Positions 34,744-44,414 are shown, counted from the first letter of the stretch. The stretch: 64,000 bases of DNA from JAGQVA01 sp041391725 (GCA_041391725.1 JAWKNL010000012.1:85235-149234); one strand, 5' to 3'. Numbers and translations: made by a program. Notes: a model not told the origin generated them from the letters alone.

Positions 34744-36213
34744 TCAGTTTTTCGCCTTCAGGATACAGGAAAAAAGGAAAGCATCTCTGATTTCTTCCTT
34801 AAACGCCTGCTCCAGTTTCACATCCTGAAAGAATGAACCTCCGGCAACAAACCGCAAAGTGATTTCCTGGTCACAATGTCGGGCAATAGCCTCGATAATG
34901 CCCTGGTCACCGCCTTCGGGAAAGCGGATTTTTTCTACCAGCAATCCTTTGGACTGGTACCGCAGGCTGCGCTTGTCAAGCGTAGGAATGCGCACACTGG
35001 GCAGCGGCTCCTGACCGGGAATATGTATTTCCACCCGGGTATGGTAAAGGCCTTTTTCAGAACTATAGACAGACTGTAAAAACAGATTTCCCTTCTCGTC
35101 GAGATTAACTTTTATACAGGGAGAAATATCTTCCTCCTCATGTGCCTGAAAGTAGGTATAGGTATTTTCGCCACGGAGTCCGTTGGGACGAAGTTGAAAT
35201 CTGCTGTACAGACTGGCAATCAACGCCTCATCCCGGAGAATAGTTTCTGCGATATTTTCATTTGCAGAGATCAGATTCAGTTGCTGATTGATGGTTTCTT
35301 TGGTCAGTGCCGGTACATTGGGTGTGTTTGTGTTGCGTTCGCGCTGGGCGAGAGAAATGCAATCCATTTCAAACAGCCGGAAGTCTGAATCTTTATCAAT
35401 CACCAGGAAAAGGACTTCATTGTCTTTCTGATAGGCGAGGAGAACTTCGTTTCGGTTGGCAATGACGTCTTTGACCACAAAATCAATTTTATCTACCGAA
35501 GGGTCAAAGCTGTGGTTGAGCCCGCCCGGACGGGTGCGGTAATTGAGATTCGGGCTGTGCATCACCCTGAAATGTTTTCCCAGCATGGCGGCTGCGGCCA
35601 TATTTTGTTTTTCTGAAAGTTGTTCGAGTACCCGCGGGGTGTCAAATACATCTTCGGTATGCGGAAAGCCGGGAAAAAAAACGAGTTCTTTGCCGCCAGT
35701 GTTTACTACGATATAGGTATTGGTTTTTTGAGTTATGGTAAACCGTCGGTTGGCAAGCGTAATTACATTCACCGGCTCAAGTCCGAGGGGAATGCGCATA
35801 ACGGGATCTGCCCATTCGGGTGAAAAATCCCCTTCAAAATTGGCAGTAGGTTGAAAAAAATGAATAGATGAGGGGGTACGCGACAGCGTGTAAATGTTCC
35901 CGTCTTTTGCTACTTTTTCGGGGATATTGGCAGGTATCGGGGATTCTTTCAACTCCTTTCGCGAGGCGGGTCTAACATATACCCAATGTTGCATTCCTGA
36001 AGGCGACCGGTCAAAATACCCTTCTTCTACGGCCTGGAGATAGGCTCTGGAAAGGTAAACTTCGGCTCCGGCCTGAATCTCTTCCGGAGTGGGTTGTGCT
36101 GTTGTACGGAGTGGAGAATAGTCGCGTTCGCAGTCTCTTGAAACCTGGGCAGGCATGGGGAGAACAGCAATAAAAAAGAGCAGACTCAGAAAAATGGTTG
36201 ATTTTGTAAACAT
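34744..36213 (-). CDS. Exported protein of unknown function
   Basis: A 489-residue protein with a clear signal peptide (STIFLSLLFFIAVLPMPAQ). I recognise no domain. The mature part has QHWVYVRPASRKELKES, a short-strand region around ITLANRRFTITQKTNTYIVV and ELVFFPGFPHTEDVFDTP, and a C-terminal beta-rich half with RVEIHIPGQEPLPSVRIPTL. No T9SS C-terminal signal and no lipobox are seen, so it is probably periplasmic. It is convergent with the glycosyltransferase (14 bases apart) and 63 bases downstream of the DUF885 gene on the same strand. Confidence 0.7.
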   Translation of the reverse strand: MFTKSTIFLSLLFFIAVLPMPAQVSRDCERDYSPLRTTAQPTPEEIQAGAEVYLSRAYLQAVEEGYFDRSPSGMQHWVYVRPASRKELKESPIPANIPEKVAKDGNIYTLSRTPSSIHFFQPTANFEGDFSPEWADPVMRIPLGLEPVNVITLANRRFTITQKTNTYIVVNTGGKELVFFPGFPHTEDVFDTPRVLEQLSEKQNMAAAAMLGKHFRVMHSPNLNYRTRPGGLNHSFDPSVDKIDFVVKDVIANRNEVLLAYQKDNEVLFLVIDKDSDFRLFEMDCISLAQRERNTNTPNVPALTKETINQQLNLISANENIAETILRDEALIASLYSRFQLRPNGLRGENTYTYFQAHEEEDISPCIKVNLDEKGNLFLQSVYSSEKGLYHTRVEIHIPGQEPLPSVRIPTLDKRSLRYQSKGLLVEKIRFPEGGDQGIIEAIARHCDQEITLRFVAGGSFFQDVKLEQAFKEEIRDAFLFSCILKAKN

Positions 36214-36276
36214 AAGCGCCTCCTTTCAACGAGTCAGATTGTATTATTCAATAGTTGTTTAAATAGTTTAATGCAA

Positions 36277-38100
36277 TTAGCTTGCCAGTTTTAACTGAAC
36301 CAAGTGCCTGATATTCAATATTACAACATCAATCGGTGCATATCCCGTAGATAATAATGCTGCGTGATATTCCGGCAGGTAAAATTTATTTCCTAAAATA
36401 TTCTCTGCCCACATTCTTGTCGCTGTAATTTCACCAAAACCTACCCATCCACTACCTGCAAAGGCGGGGCGGGAAAGGATAAGGGAAAGCATCTCATCCG
36501 ACTCCTGGTCTGTTAACCCTGCTTTTTCCATAAGGTATTTTTTTGCCTCTGAAAGACTCCACTTCCCGTAATGAATACCAGTGTCGGTCGCAAGAGCCGC
36601 TGCTGATACGAGCCGGTTTCGAAGCATGGCGATATATGCTTCCCGGTCACCGGAATACAGGTTCAGATCGTGTTCCATAAGATAGTCTGCATACAATGCC
36701 CAGCCTTCTGTAAACGCCGGGTATTCATGTGACAGCTGAAAAGCAAAATTCCCTTTCTGCCTGAGAAGATATGAGTGGAGGAAATGTTTACCCGGAACCA
36801 ACTGGCTATACACTTCGGTACGAAGAAAAGCGGCTCTGTGCAGTTCCGGCAGTGCAGGCGAAATCCATATCCTGCCCGCTTCCAGAGAGTCAGCCGCAAG
36901 AAAATACTGCTGCGATACTGCCAGGGTCTGGTCATGCTCGCCCGCAGGTATAAAAGAGAGTTTCTGCATGGGGGGCAGTGTCTCAAATAATCCGCCGATA
37001 AGCGGTTGTGTCTCCCGGTAGAGTTTCTGATACGCCGGCAGACAGGGGTTGTACCGGAGCCGGGCTTCCACACAGGCTGTGGGCTGATTTTCTACCCACT
37101 CTCTAAGGGTTTCTCCGGGAGACTGTCTGTCTTCTGCTCCCAGAATCCCTACGATCTTCTGACTAAGGGAATCCACACTGCGCAAAGCCATTGTGTGGAG
37201 TATTTCTGGACTGGTATGATTGATTCCCGCTTTTTCCCGCATCAGTTGATAAAATTTTTCTCCATCAGGCAGATGCCATACTCCCGGCGGCTGTTGTGGC
37301 AGAGAAGGAAGTGCTGTCAGGTATTGTTGGAGACGCACATAAGCGGGAATTATATCGTCGGTTACGACATGAGAAGCCTGCTCCAGCAGGTGTGACGAGT
37401 CATATTCGTTCATCTCGGTAGGTGCTATATGAACCAGTTTACGTGCGTAGCCGAGATAAAAAGGATTTTTTTCGGGTGGAATGGCGAGAAATGCGGCTAC
37501 CTGTTTTAATACTTCTACTTTCAGTAACCCGGGCAGATGAATGCCTTTTTCTTCCTGTATTTTGGATGCGGCGATGGCTTCGTCAATCGCCGGAGCTACC
37601 AGACGGAGTCGTATGAGGAAGTTTCTGGCCTCATCTTCGGTAAGCATCTCATGGTGAAGGGAAAAAAGTGCTGGCAGGCTCACCTGCGGGCCGTCAACAG
37701 GGTTGACCGGAAAAAAATAATCGGAAAATGCGGCTTCCCTTAAGGCAATATCCAGATGTTTCTGAATCAGTATCCGGCTGATTTTTTGGCTCTGATCGAG
37801 TCGGGTGGTGTCGATTTTATCAATTTCGCTGATAAAACCTTCGGCGAGAACAGCATTTTTGGCACGAAGGTTCCGATAGGATGATAGCTGTTTCGAATAG
37901 TTGCCTGCCTGATCCCGGAATCCGGGCCGAATCCGGCTTAGCATTTCCGGGTCGTTTTCGGCCATCGCCACAGCAATACGCTCGGCCAAAGGATCAAAAT
38001 CGTGGGTATGTTTCCATGCAAAACGCGCAATACCAATCCCTGCAATAAGAAGGGTGGAAAGCAAAATAATAATCGGTAAATGGCGTAAGGCGATTTTCAT
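36277..38100 (-). CDS. DUF885-family exported protein with altered metal site
   Basis: A 607-residue protein with an N-terminal hydrophobic segment (HLPIIILLSTLLIAGIGIARF) acting as signal or anchor. The C-terminal half matches DUF885 metallopeptidase-like proteins: FTEGWALYADYLMEHDL and the closing block EITATRMWAENILGNKFYLP. The expected HEAxPGHH motif reads TEVYSQLVPGKHFLHSYLL: PG and one His remain, but the leading His is missing and the following His is Lys. The zinc-binding site is therefore probably changed or lost. The substrate is unknown. Confidence 0.78.
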   Translation of the reverse strand: MKIALRHLPIIILLSTLLIAGIGIARFAWKHTHDFDPLAERIAVAMAENDPEMLSRIRPGFRDQAGNYSKQLSSYRNLRAKNAVLAEGFISEIDKIDTTRLDQSQKISRILIQKHLDIALREAAFSDYFFPVNPVDGPQVSLPALFSLHHEMLTEDEARNFLIRLRLVAPAIDEAIAASKIQEEKGIHLPGLLKVEVLKQVAAFLAIPPEKNPFYLGYARKLVHIAPTEMNEYDSSHLLEQASHVVTDDIIPAYVRLQQYLTALPSLPQQPPGVWHLPDGEKFYQLMREKAGINHTSPEILHTMALRSVDSLSQKIVGILGAEDRQSPGETLREWVENQPTACVEARLRYNPCLPAYQKLYRETQPLIGGLFETLPPMQKLSFIPAGEHDQTLAVSQQYFLAADSLEAGRIWISPALPELHRAAFLRTEVYSQLVPGKHFLHSYLLRQKGNFAFQLSHEYPAFTEGWALYADYLMEHDLNLYSGDREAYIAMLRNRLVSAAALATDTGIHYGKWSLSEAKKYLMEKAGLTDQESDEMLSLILSRPAFAGSGWVGFGEITATRMWAENILGNKFYLPEYHAALLSTGYAPIDVVILNIRHLVQLKLAS

Positions 38101-38219
38101 CCGCGCAAATATCTTAGAACCACAGGCGATTTACAATTTTTGGAAGAGAAATTGCAATTCGCTTACTTTTTAAAGAGAAAACTTAATAATCCCGAAACAT
38201 ATCCCTCTCCGCAAATGGG

Positions 38220-38918
38220 TTATGCTACTTCTGACTGAAGTTTTGGCATGTTTTTTACCCGGATTCTTTTCCTGTCAAAATCCAGCACTTTTTCATCGCG
38301 ATACTGGTTGAGAACGGTTGTAACCGTCTGCCGCGATGTACCGGTATAACTGGCGATTTCCTGGTGTGTGAGATAATTGCGCAGCACAACAGAGCCATCG
38401 GCGATTTTTCTTCCGCTTTTTCTCGCCTGTTCCAGCACGTACTCGGCGATACGGGTTTTGGCGTCTTTAAACAATAGCGATTCCAGGCGTTTTTGTGTAT
38501 AAATCACCCTTTGCCCCATGAGTTTGTTGAGAAATTCCTGAAAACCGGAGACGTCGCGCATCAGGCTTACGACATCATCTCTGCCGAGAATACATACTTC
38601 GGTTTCCTCTACTGCTGCAGCATAGTCATTTCTTCTGCTTTCGCCATACACGGCCATTTCTCCGAATATCTCCCCGGGGTGAAGGATCGCGCGAATAATC
38701 TCATTCCCGTCTTCGGTATATCCTGCAATTTTTACAGCACCTTTGTGTATAAAAAACACCCTGTCGGAGTTGTCATCACTGAAGTAAATAAATTCTCCTT
38801 TTTTATAATTGCGTTTGGGCTGTTTGCCATATCTGTCTTCGGCCCCGTTGATCGGACAGAAACACTCGATAAGGTTTACCTCTTCCAGAAACCAGATATT
38901 GCTGTTTTCGGTACTCAT
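38220..38918 (-). CDS. Crp/Fnr-family transcriptional regulator
   Basis: A 232-residue regulator. Residues about 25-140 are a cyclic-nucleotide-binding-type beta roll (KGEFIYFSDDNSDRVFFIHKG, LHPGEIFGEMAVYGESRRNDYAAA), and about 155-225 a winged helix with LTHQEIASYTGTSRQTVTTVLNQYRDEKVL. The GEMAVYGESRR stretch resembles the cAMP-binding GEL..R.A region of Crp. Two Cys near the N terminus (ECFCPI) could bind a cofactor, but the four-cysteine Fe-S pattern of true Fnr is not present. It is last in a unit with the M1 peptidase and DUF1684 genes, with only 20 bases upstream. Confidence 0.9.
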   Translation of the reverse strand: MSTENSNIWFLEEVNLIECFCPINGAEDRYGKQPKRNYKKGEFIYFSDDNSDRVFFIHKGAVKIAGYTEDGNEIIRAILHPGEIFGEMAVYGESRRNDYAAAVEETEVCILGRDDVVSLMRDVSGFQEFLNKLMGQRVIYTQKRLESLLFKDAKTRIAEYVLEQARKSGRKIADGSVVLRNYLTHQEIASYTGTSRQTVTTVLNQYRDEKVLDFDRKRIRVKNMPKLQSEVA

Positions 38919-38920
38919 AG

Positions 38921-38932
38921 ATCAAATTTGAT
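38921..38932. promoter_or_regulatory. Palindrome ATCAAATTTGAT next to the Crp/Fnr gene start
   Basis: A perfect 12-bp palindrome ends two bases before the start codon of the Crp/Fnr gene, covering its ribosome-binding region. It contains the TTGAT and ATCAA half-sites of Crp/Fnr-type operators, but in the reverse order and with a 2-base spacer. Autoregulation is a possibility; chance is not excluded. Confidence 0.35.
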
Positions 38933-38938
38933 TTTGCG

Positions 38939-39550
38939 TTAGTGCGTCTGATAGTCTTTTACGCCCGCTTCAAGTCGTGTGTTGAGAAAATTTTCTGGCG
39001 GTGGAATGGGGCAGGACCACCCGTCGCTATAGGCGCAATAGGGGTTGTACAGCAGGTTAAAATCAATCTCCAGTGTATTCCCTTTGGGCACATGCAGGTC
39101 AAGATAACGTCCCCCGCCGTAGGTTTCCGTTCCCGTAGTCAGGTCTGTTACGGGCAGAAACAGATGATCTTCGTATTGTTTTACTCCTGCGAGCTGAAGG
39201 TTGCGGTAGGCGATCAGCGTAAATGATTCCCCCTTCAACTCAAAAGAAAGTCGCGCATAAGAGACAAACTTTTTGTTTCGCTTCGGGTCACTGGTGGGCA
39301 TTTCGAATGCCTGTGCCTCCGGGGTAGGAATGACCGTTGCCATTACTCTGTAAGCAGGGTCGGGAGGAAAATAATCGAGTCCCTGAAAGGATGATGCTTC
39401 CTTACGGAAGGGAGAGGTTTCGGGATTTTTAAACTCCCGGTCAACCTGTTTCCGGTGTTTTTCAATTTTCCGGATATAGGCTTTGTCTGACCCGGTAAAA
39501 GCCGAAAGCAGGATCACCGGCAGCAGCCAGAAAATATTAACTCGGTTCAT
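38939..39550 (-). CDS. DUF1684 family exported protein
   Basis: A 203-residue protein with an N-terminal signal (IFWLLPVILLSAFTG). It shows the complete DUF1684 pattern: EIEKHRKQVDREFKN-like opening, SPFRKEASSFQGLDYFPPDP, FLPVTDLTTGTETYGGGRYLDL and DFNLLYNPYCAYSDGWSCPIPPPENFLNTRLEAGVK. The family is widespread and of unknown biochemical function; conserved Cys and Tyr in YNPYCAYS with CPIPP suggest a metal or ligand site. Its start overlaps the stop of the M1 peptidase gene by 14 bases, so the two are likely co-translated. Confidence 0.9.
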   Translation of the reverse strand: MNRVNIFWLLPVILLSAFTGSDKAYIRKIEKHRKQVDREFKNPETSPFRKEASSFQGLDYFPPDPAYRVMATVIPTPEAQAFEMPTSDPKRNKKFVSYARLSFELKGESFTLIAYRNLQLAGVKQYEDHLFLPVTDLTTGTETYGGGRYLDLHVPKGNTLEIDFNLLYNPYCAYSDGWSCPIPPPENFLNTRLEAGVKDYQTH

Positions 39551-41435
39551 GATTCTGATAACCTAAAATTACATCCATGGTATGCACTGCAATCGGATGG
39601 TAATGAGACCTTGCTTCTTTATATACCTCCAGGGCAAATTTTTTCCCTTCTTCGGTCTTAACCAGCTCTTTATAAATCGGTTCGAGAAATTTTCGCCTTC
39701 CTACTTTTATCAGAAAAGACTTGATTTCAGGATTTGCCGCTGCATAGCGATTGCGGACGGATTTTACATACCATATACACTGCACTTCCGGATTCCGGTT
39801 GGCACTGAACGCAAATACCGAATCCAGAACAGACATCTGCGCCACGCTCATGGAGTCTGGCAGGCTCCGTATAAAATGCTGCCACTCGTGGGCAGTCCAG
39901 CCCTCGGTAGTGAGTTTTACGGGAGAAATACCTGCGATCCAGGCTGCGACCTGATCTTCTACTGCCTTAAACTTTTCGGAAGGATGGTGGGGGATATTTT
40001 CAGGAATCCCCGTGCCGTAAATCCATTCACTCAACTGAATCTCCTCTTCCGCCCCCGGAAATTGGTTGAGCAGATTTTCCCTCAGATAGTGTACAAACTG
40101 TGCGGTTGTCATGGTCTGGAAGGCATTTTCTTCAAAATATTGATTGATAAATTTGTCAAATGCAGCTCTTCCTACCTTTTCTTCCAGAAGTTTGAGAAAG
40201 AAAAATCCTTTATCGTAAGCGATGGAAGTTACGCCGTCGTCGGGGTTTCTGCCTGTAAGGTCGATCGCCAGGCGGGTGTCAAGGCTGTCATTGGGCCAGA
40301 AGCTTTCTACTTCGTCGTTGAGATCTTCGTAGCTGATCTGGGCGAGCATGCGGGCATACGCGGGGGAGTAAAGCTCCTCCATGATTCGGTTTTCAAAATA
40401 GACGGTGAATCCCTCATTCAGCCAGAAATCATTCCATGTGGCATTGGTAACAAGGTTGCCCGACCATGAATGTGCAAGCTCATGTGCGACGAGGGCCACC
40501 AGTGAGCGGTCTCCTGTGATCACAGTAGGAGTGGCAAAGGTAATGCGGGGATTTTCCATTCCCCCAAAAGGAAAACTGGGCGGAAGTACAATCAGATCAT
40601 ACCGTTCCCATTTGTAAGTGCCGTAAAGTCCTTCGGCGATACGCATCATCTTTTCCATTTCCTCAAACTCCCAGGCCGCATCGTCAATCACACCGGGCTC
40701 TGCATAAATGCCTGTTCGGGGCCCGACCGCCCGGAATACAAACCTGCCGGCTGCCAGCGCCAGGAGATAAGCCGGAATCGGCTGGTTCATTTCAAACGTA
40801 TAAACACCTCCGGGCATGACTTCCTGCACATTGCTTGCGCTCATCACGGCCATCATACCATCAGGTACTTTTACGGTGGCGTTGTAGGTAAAACGTATGC
40901 CCGGACTGTCCTGAATCGGCACCCATGTACGCGCATTGATCGCCTGTGATTGCGTAAGAAGGAATTTCGCTTCTTTGTCATGCGTCAGGTCTTCGGAAAG
41001 AAACTGCAAAGCCTCTGCCCCGGGGTGGGTCGAATAAGATATGCTTACAAACCGGGTATTGCTGTTCAGGTCTATAATCAGGGGTTGCCCCAGAATAGAA
41101 TCTTCCTCTCCAAGCGTAAATTTCGCAACTTTCTCTTCCGCACCATCCGAAGAAATGAGTACGGAGTGGATGTCCATATCTTTTACATCGAGGTAAAGCT
41201 GGCGGGCATTTCGCTGCACTTTTTCTATTGTCAGGAGGGCCGTCCCCTGCAAAATTTCATTATTGAAGTCAACCACAACATCCAGATCCAAATGCGTAAC
41301 CCTCACCTCCTGTGGGTGGGAATACGAATGTGGGTCTGTAATTGCGCTCTCAGTAGGGGATTCGGCGGTACAGCCAGCCAGAAATAGTAAAGCGGATAGC
41401 AGCTTTATCCAGCCGGTCAGATAAGACATTTTCAT
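39537..41435 (-). CDS. M1-family aminopeptidase, lipoprotein
   Basis: A 632-residue protein; ATG 41435 (or 41429) gives a lipoprotein signal, LLSALLFLAGC, placing it in the envelope. The M1 catalytic set is complete: exopeptidase motif GGMENPRITFATP, zinc site HELAHSWSGNLV, third ligand and proton-relay region WNDFWLNEGFTVYFE, and a downstream Tyr in YDKGFFFLKLLE. A C-terminal helical domain follows, so the architecture is that of leukotriene A4 hydrolase-like aminopeptidases. It heads a three-gene unit with DUF1684 and Crp/Fnr genes. Substrate preference is not visible. Confidence 0.93.
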   Translation of the reverse strand: MKMSYLTGWIKLLSALLFLAGCTAESPTESAITDPHSYSHPQEVRVTHLDLDVVVDFNNEILQGTALLTIEKVQRNARQLYLDVKDMDIHSVLISSDGAEEKVAKFTLGEEDSILGQPLIIDLNSNTRFVSISYSTHPGAEALQFLSEDLTHDKEAKFLLTQSQAINARTWVPIQDSPGIRFTYNATVKVPDGMMAVMSASNVQEVMPGGVYTFEMNQPIPAYLLALAAGRFVFRAVGPRTGIYAEPGVIDDAAWEFEEMEKMMRIAEGLYGTYKWERYDLIVLPPSFPFGGMENPRITFATPTVITGDRSLVALVAHELAHSWSGNLVTNATWNDFWLNEGFTVYFENRIMEELYSPAYARMLAQISYEDLNDEVESFWPNDSLDTRLAIDLTGRNPDDGVTSIAYDKGFFFLKLLEEKVGRAAFDKFINQYFEENAFQTMTTAQFVHYLRENLLNQFPGAEEEIQLSEWIYGTGIPENIPHHPSEKFKAVEDQVAAWIAGISPVKLTTEGWTAHEWQHFIRSLPDSMSVAQMSVLDSVFAFSANRNPEVQCIWYVKSVRNRYAAANPEIKSFLIKVGRRKFLEPIYKELVKTEEGKKFALEVYKEARSHYHPIAVHTMDVILGYQNHEPS

Positions 41436-41537
41436 AGTTAAATGTTCAGGGTCATTTGCAATGATCGTGCAATTTAAGGGAAATGGTGCAAAACTGAAAG
41501 TTTGCAATCTATTGCTACAGGTTCTAACTTTCGCCAC

Positions 41538-42794
41538 ATGTATAGTAAGCTGGCGGGAATGCGGTTTTTTACCTTCCTCTGGATTGCAGGCGTGTACCTT
41601 CTAACGAGGAATCCGAATCCCGGGTTTGGCGATTCGCTGGGATTTATTTTACACGCTTCCGCAGGGTTTGATCCCGCCACTAATGCCACCAGCCATTTTC
41701 TGTACATCAATTTGCTGCATCTTCTGACTATCTGCTTTCCGTTTACAGATGTTATTACCCTCGCTTCGCTGTTTTCGGTGATAATGGGGATATGGGCGCT
41801 GGAACGGCTGTACCAGCTTGCCTGTATGGTAGCCGGAGAACAAAAATATGCGCTGGCGGCTGTGCTGATTATGGCTTTCAGCTTCTCGTGGTGGCGGCAG
41901 GTGGTGACCATTGAGGTGTATGCTTTTTTTTGTTTCTGTGTTTTGAATATGTGGGTGCGTATTTTCCGCGATGTGGATTCAGGGCAATATACCCGTATGC
42001 CTGCGGCTGCTCTCTGGTTGGGGCTTTGCCTGTTGACGCATATCCAGTCGGTGCTCCTGTTTCCTCTTTTTGCCGTTTACTTATGGTGGGGGCGAATGAA
42101 CATACGGGGCGTGATGATCGCTATCCTGCCCCCGGTACTGGCTCTGCTGTTTTTGTTTCTTTCTCCACTGGTCTTTCACCTCAATACCCCTGCATCGGTT
42201 TTGTTTGACAATCGCATGGGGGCTGAGGTAATGGGGATTGACCCGGTGCAACTGCTGAAAGGAATTTTCCGGAGCCTGGGCTACTGGGCGTACAACTTTC
42301 ATGTCTTCCTGCCCCTGGCGATAATCGGTGTGGTGAGGATATGGCGGGAAAGCCGCAGGCTGGCGATATTGCTGATCGGCGGGGGGCTGCCTTTCTGGTT
42401 GTTTGCCATGCGTTACAACGTGTCAGACAACTACGTATTTTTTCTGGTTCCCTATTTTGCGCTGGCAGTATTTTCGGCAGCGGGCATCAAACGACTAATC
42501 GCGTCCATTCGCAGTAAATGGCAGGAAAAGGCGGTGTATCTCCTGCCCTTTGTAATGTCAATACTTCTCTATTTTTTTGTGTGGAAAGTAGCCGCTCAGG
42601 TACCGGGAGTTCGGGATATGGCATCGGGAAAAGAATATAAAGGAGGGATCGCTTTTTACTTCTGGCCGGGTCAGGCTGGTATGCCCGATCCCCTCGAAAT
42701 TGCCCGAAAGATTCGGGACGAGGAGATTGCGCCCATTCCCGATTTCGAACGTTATCCTGTGGCGGTGGAATACCTGGAACGATCAAACCCTTAA
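41538..42794 (+). CDS. DUF2723 multi-pass membrane protein (TMEM260/PMT-like)
   Basis: A 418-residue membrane protein starting at ATG 41538. The N terminus has NPGFGDSLGFILHASAGFDPATNATSHFLY, corresponding to the acidic first loop of the DUF2723 family, followed by SWWRQVVTIEVYAF and about ten helices. DUF2723/TMEM260 proteins are GT-C-fold relatives of protein O-mannosyltransferases. Here it is shorter than many Bacteroidota members and has no TPR tail. It precedes murI by 11 bases and is probably co-transcribed with it. Activity is inferred from fold only. Confidence 0.83.
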   Translation: MYSKLAGMRFFTFLWIAGVYLLTRNPNPGFGDSLGFILHASAGFDPATNATSHFLYINLLHLLTICFPFTDVITLASLFSVIMGIWALERLYQLACMVAGEQKYALAAVLIMAFSFSWWRQVVTIEVYAFFCFCVLNMWVRIFRDVDSGQYTRMPAAALWLGLCLLTHIQSVLLFPLFAVYLWWGRMNIRGVMIAILPPVLALLFLFLSPLVFHLNTPASVLFDNRMGAEVMGIDPVQLLKGIFRSLGYWAYNFHVFLPLAIIGVVRIWRESRRLAILLIGGGLPFWLFAMRYNVSDNYVFFLVPYFALAVFSAAGIKRLIASIRSKWQEKAVYLLPFVMSILLYFFVWKVAAQVPGVRDMASGKEYKGGIAFYFWPGQAGMPDPLEIARKIRDEEIAPIPDFERYPVAVEYLERSNP

Positions 42795-42805
42795 TCTCAC
42801 GGACT

Positions 42806-43564
42806 GTGAACCCTGCACCTATTGGTATATTCGACTCAGGACTCGGCGGACTTTCGGTGTGGAATGAAGTAAAAAAACGTTGCCCTGCCGAGTCGCTGAT
42901 CTATTACGCCGACAGTGGAAACTGTCCTTATGGTAGCAGGCCGCCGGAAGAGATTGTCAGACTTTCAACTGATATTACCCGGTTTCTGCTGGCCAAAGGC
43001 TGTAAGATGATTGTGGTAGCCTGCAATACGGCAACTGCCGCTGCGATTGCCCGTCTCCGGCAATCGTTTTCCGTCCCGTTTGTCGGGATCGAACCAGCGC
43101 TGAAGCCCGCCGCCGAACTCACCCGCACCGGCCATATTGGTGTGCTGGCTACCCGCGGCACCTTTGCCGGGGCGCACTACCAGCGTACAAAAGAAAAATT
43201 TGCCAGTCACGTCGATGTGCATATTCAGGTGGGAGAGGGATTGGTCGAAATCGTGGAAAACAACCAGCGGGATACGCCGGAAGCAGAAACACTGGTCAGA
43301 AAATACATTGAACCCATGCTCGAAGCCGGGGTTGATCAGATTGTGCTGGGCTGCACGCATTATCCGTTTTTGCTTCCCGTAATGGAAAAAGTCGCCGCCG
43401 GGAAAGCCCATATTATCAATCCTGCCCCTGCCGTGGCACGGCAGGTCGCGCATCAGATCGCGCTTCACAACCTTGCCGCACCCGTTGAAAATCACGCCGA
43501 ATATACTTTCTACAGCAGTGGTGATATGGCCAGACTAATGGAACTGGTAAACACCGGATTTTGA
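42806..43564 (+). CDS. murI: Glutamate racemase
   Basis: A 252-residue cofactor-independent racemase that supplies D-glutamate for peptidoglycan. The start is GTG 42806, giving the standard opening PIGIFDSGLGGLSV with the catalytic-site Asp and Ser. Both catalytic cysteines are present: C73 in VVACNTATAAA and the second in LGCTHYPFLLP near residue 184. YYADSGNCPYGSRP matches the substrate loop. Length is normal. It follows the DUF2723 gene by 11 bases. Confidence 0.95.
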   Translation: MNPAPIGIFDSGLGGLSVWNEVKKRCPAESLIYYADSGNCPYGSRPPEEIVRLSTDITRFLLAKGCKMIVVACNTATAAAIARLRQSFSVPFVGIEPALKPAAELTRTGHIGVLATRGTFAGAHYQRTKEKFASHVDVHIQVGEGLVEIVENNQRDTPEAETLVRKYIEPMLEAGVDQIVLGCTHYPFLLPVMEKVAAGKAHIINPAPAVARQVAHQIALHNLAAPVENHAEYTFYSSGDMARLMELVNTGF

Positions 43565-43616
43565 TTTTGGCCTCAATTTTGCTTTATTACGAATATCCAA
43601 ATCAAAATTGAAGCGT

Positions 43617-44414
43617 ATGGACCTCTCTTCAACCGAAACCTGGGTTGATTTCGCCGTTGCACTAATCAGCGTAGCCGCTGTCATTATCGGACTGGTCACC
43701 GTGCGCAAAATGCTCAAAGAAGAGTCGAGAAGCATTTCTCAAAAATCTCCCATCCTACCCGAAGTTCCAGAGAAAGAAAATCCGGAGAAAATGGCGCCAT
43801 CAGCCAAAAAAGAAACCATCAGCGAGAAACTTCAAAGGGAAATGCATCTGGAAACAGTGGCAGCCAAAATTGAAAAAAAACGCACGCCCTCTCCCGCGCT
43901 TTCTGCCGAACCTAAGGTTATTCCCATTCCTCCCCCACCTGTCTATCGGGATAAAAAAAGTATTTCAGACAAGCTGTTTGGCCGTTTTCGGAGAAAGGTC
44001 ACAGCACAGACCGGCAAAAGCCATATTATCACCACCTCAGAAGTACTGACCAAACCACCCAAAGAGCATATTCCGCCCAGACTCAAAGGAGAACAGTTGT
44101 CGCTGGTTTCGCCCAATAAACTCCTTTTCCGCCTGAAAAATGAAGGGCATAAGCTGATTTATAAAAAAATTCAGACCGGACCCAACAACGAACTGAACGT
44201 AACCTATGAGCCTCCGGTCAGAAGAATGAACCTTATGCTGGAGGAATACGATCAGGGCGAAATAATTACCTTTTCGCTTACAGGCTCCAATGTGATCTCG
44301 CAGACCTATCATTTTATCATTCATTACGGAGATATGGCTGGAAATTTCTATACTCAGCAGATCGGCGGCCTGGGGCGCGAATTTCCGATTGTGGATGCTC
44401 CTGTAAAGGCGTAA
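43617..44414 (+). CDS. Single-pass membrane protein with long linker, unknown function
   Basis: A 265-residue protein starting at ATG 43617. One N-terminal helix (TWVDFAVALISVAAVIIGLVTV) is followed by about 120 residues of charged, proline-containing linker (KKETISEKLQREMHLE, PKVIPIPPPPVYRDKK) and a compact C-terminal domain about 155-265 with beta character (LVSPNKLLFRLKNEGHKLIY, ITFSLTGSNVISQTYHFIIH). I recognise no family. The layout resembles a membrane-anchored partner protein or sensor. Convergent, 7 bases from the LytTR regulator gene. Confidence 0.65.
   Translation: MDLSSTETWVDFAVALISVAAVIIGLVTVRKMLKEESRSISQKSPILPEVPEKENPEKMAPSAKKETISEKLQREMHLETVAAKIEKKRTPSPALSAEPKVIPIPPPPVYRDKKSISDKLFGRFRRKVTAQTGKSHIITTSEVLTKPPKEHIPPRLKGEQLSLVSPNKLLFRLKNEGHKLIYKKIQTGPNNELNVTYEPPVRRMNLMLEEYDQGEIITFSLTGSNVISQTYHFIIHYGDMAGNFYTQQIGGLGREFPIVDAPVKA

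Noticed and set aside
39582..40469. 295-residue plus-strand frame over the M1 peptidase
   Set aside because: Antisense to a motif-complete gene; its residues are dominated by Phe, Cys and Arg as expected from reverse reading.
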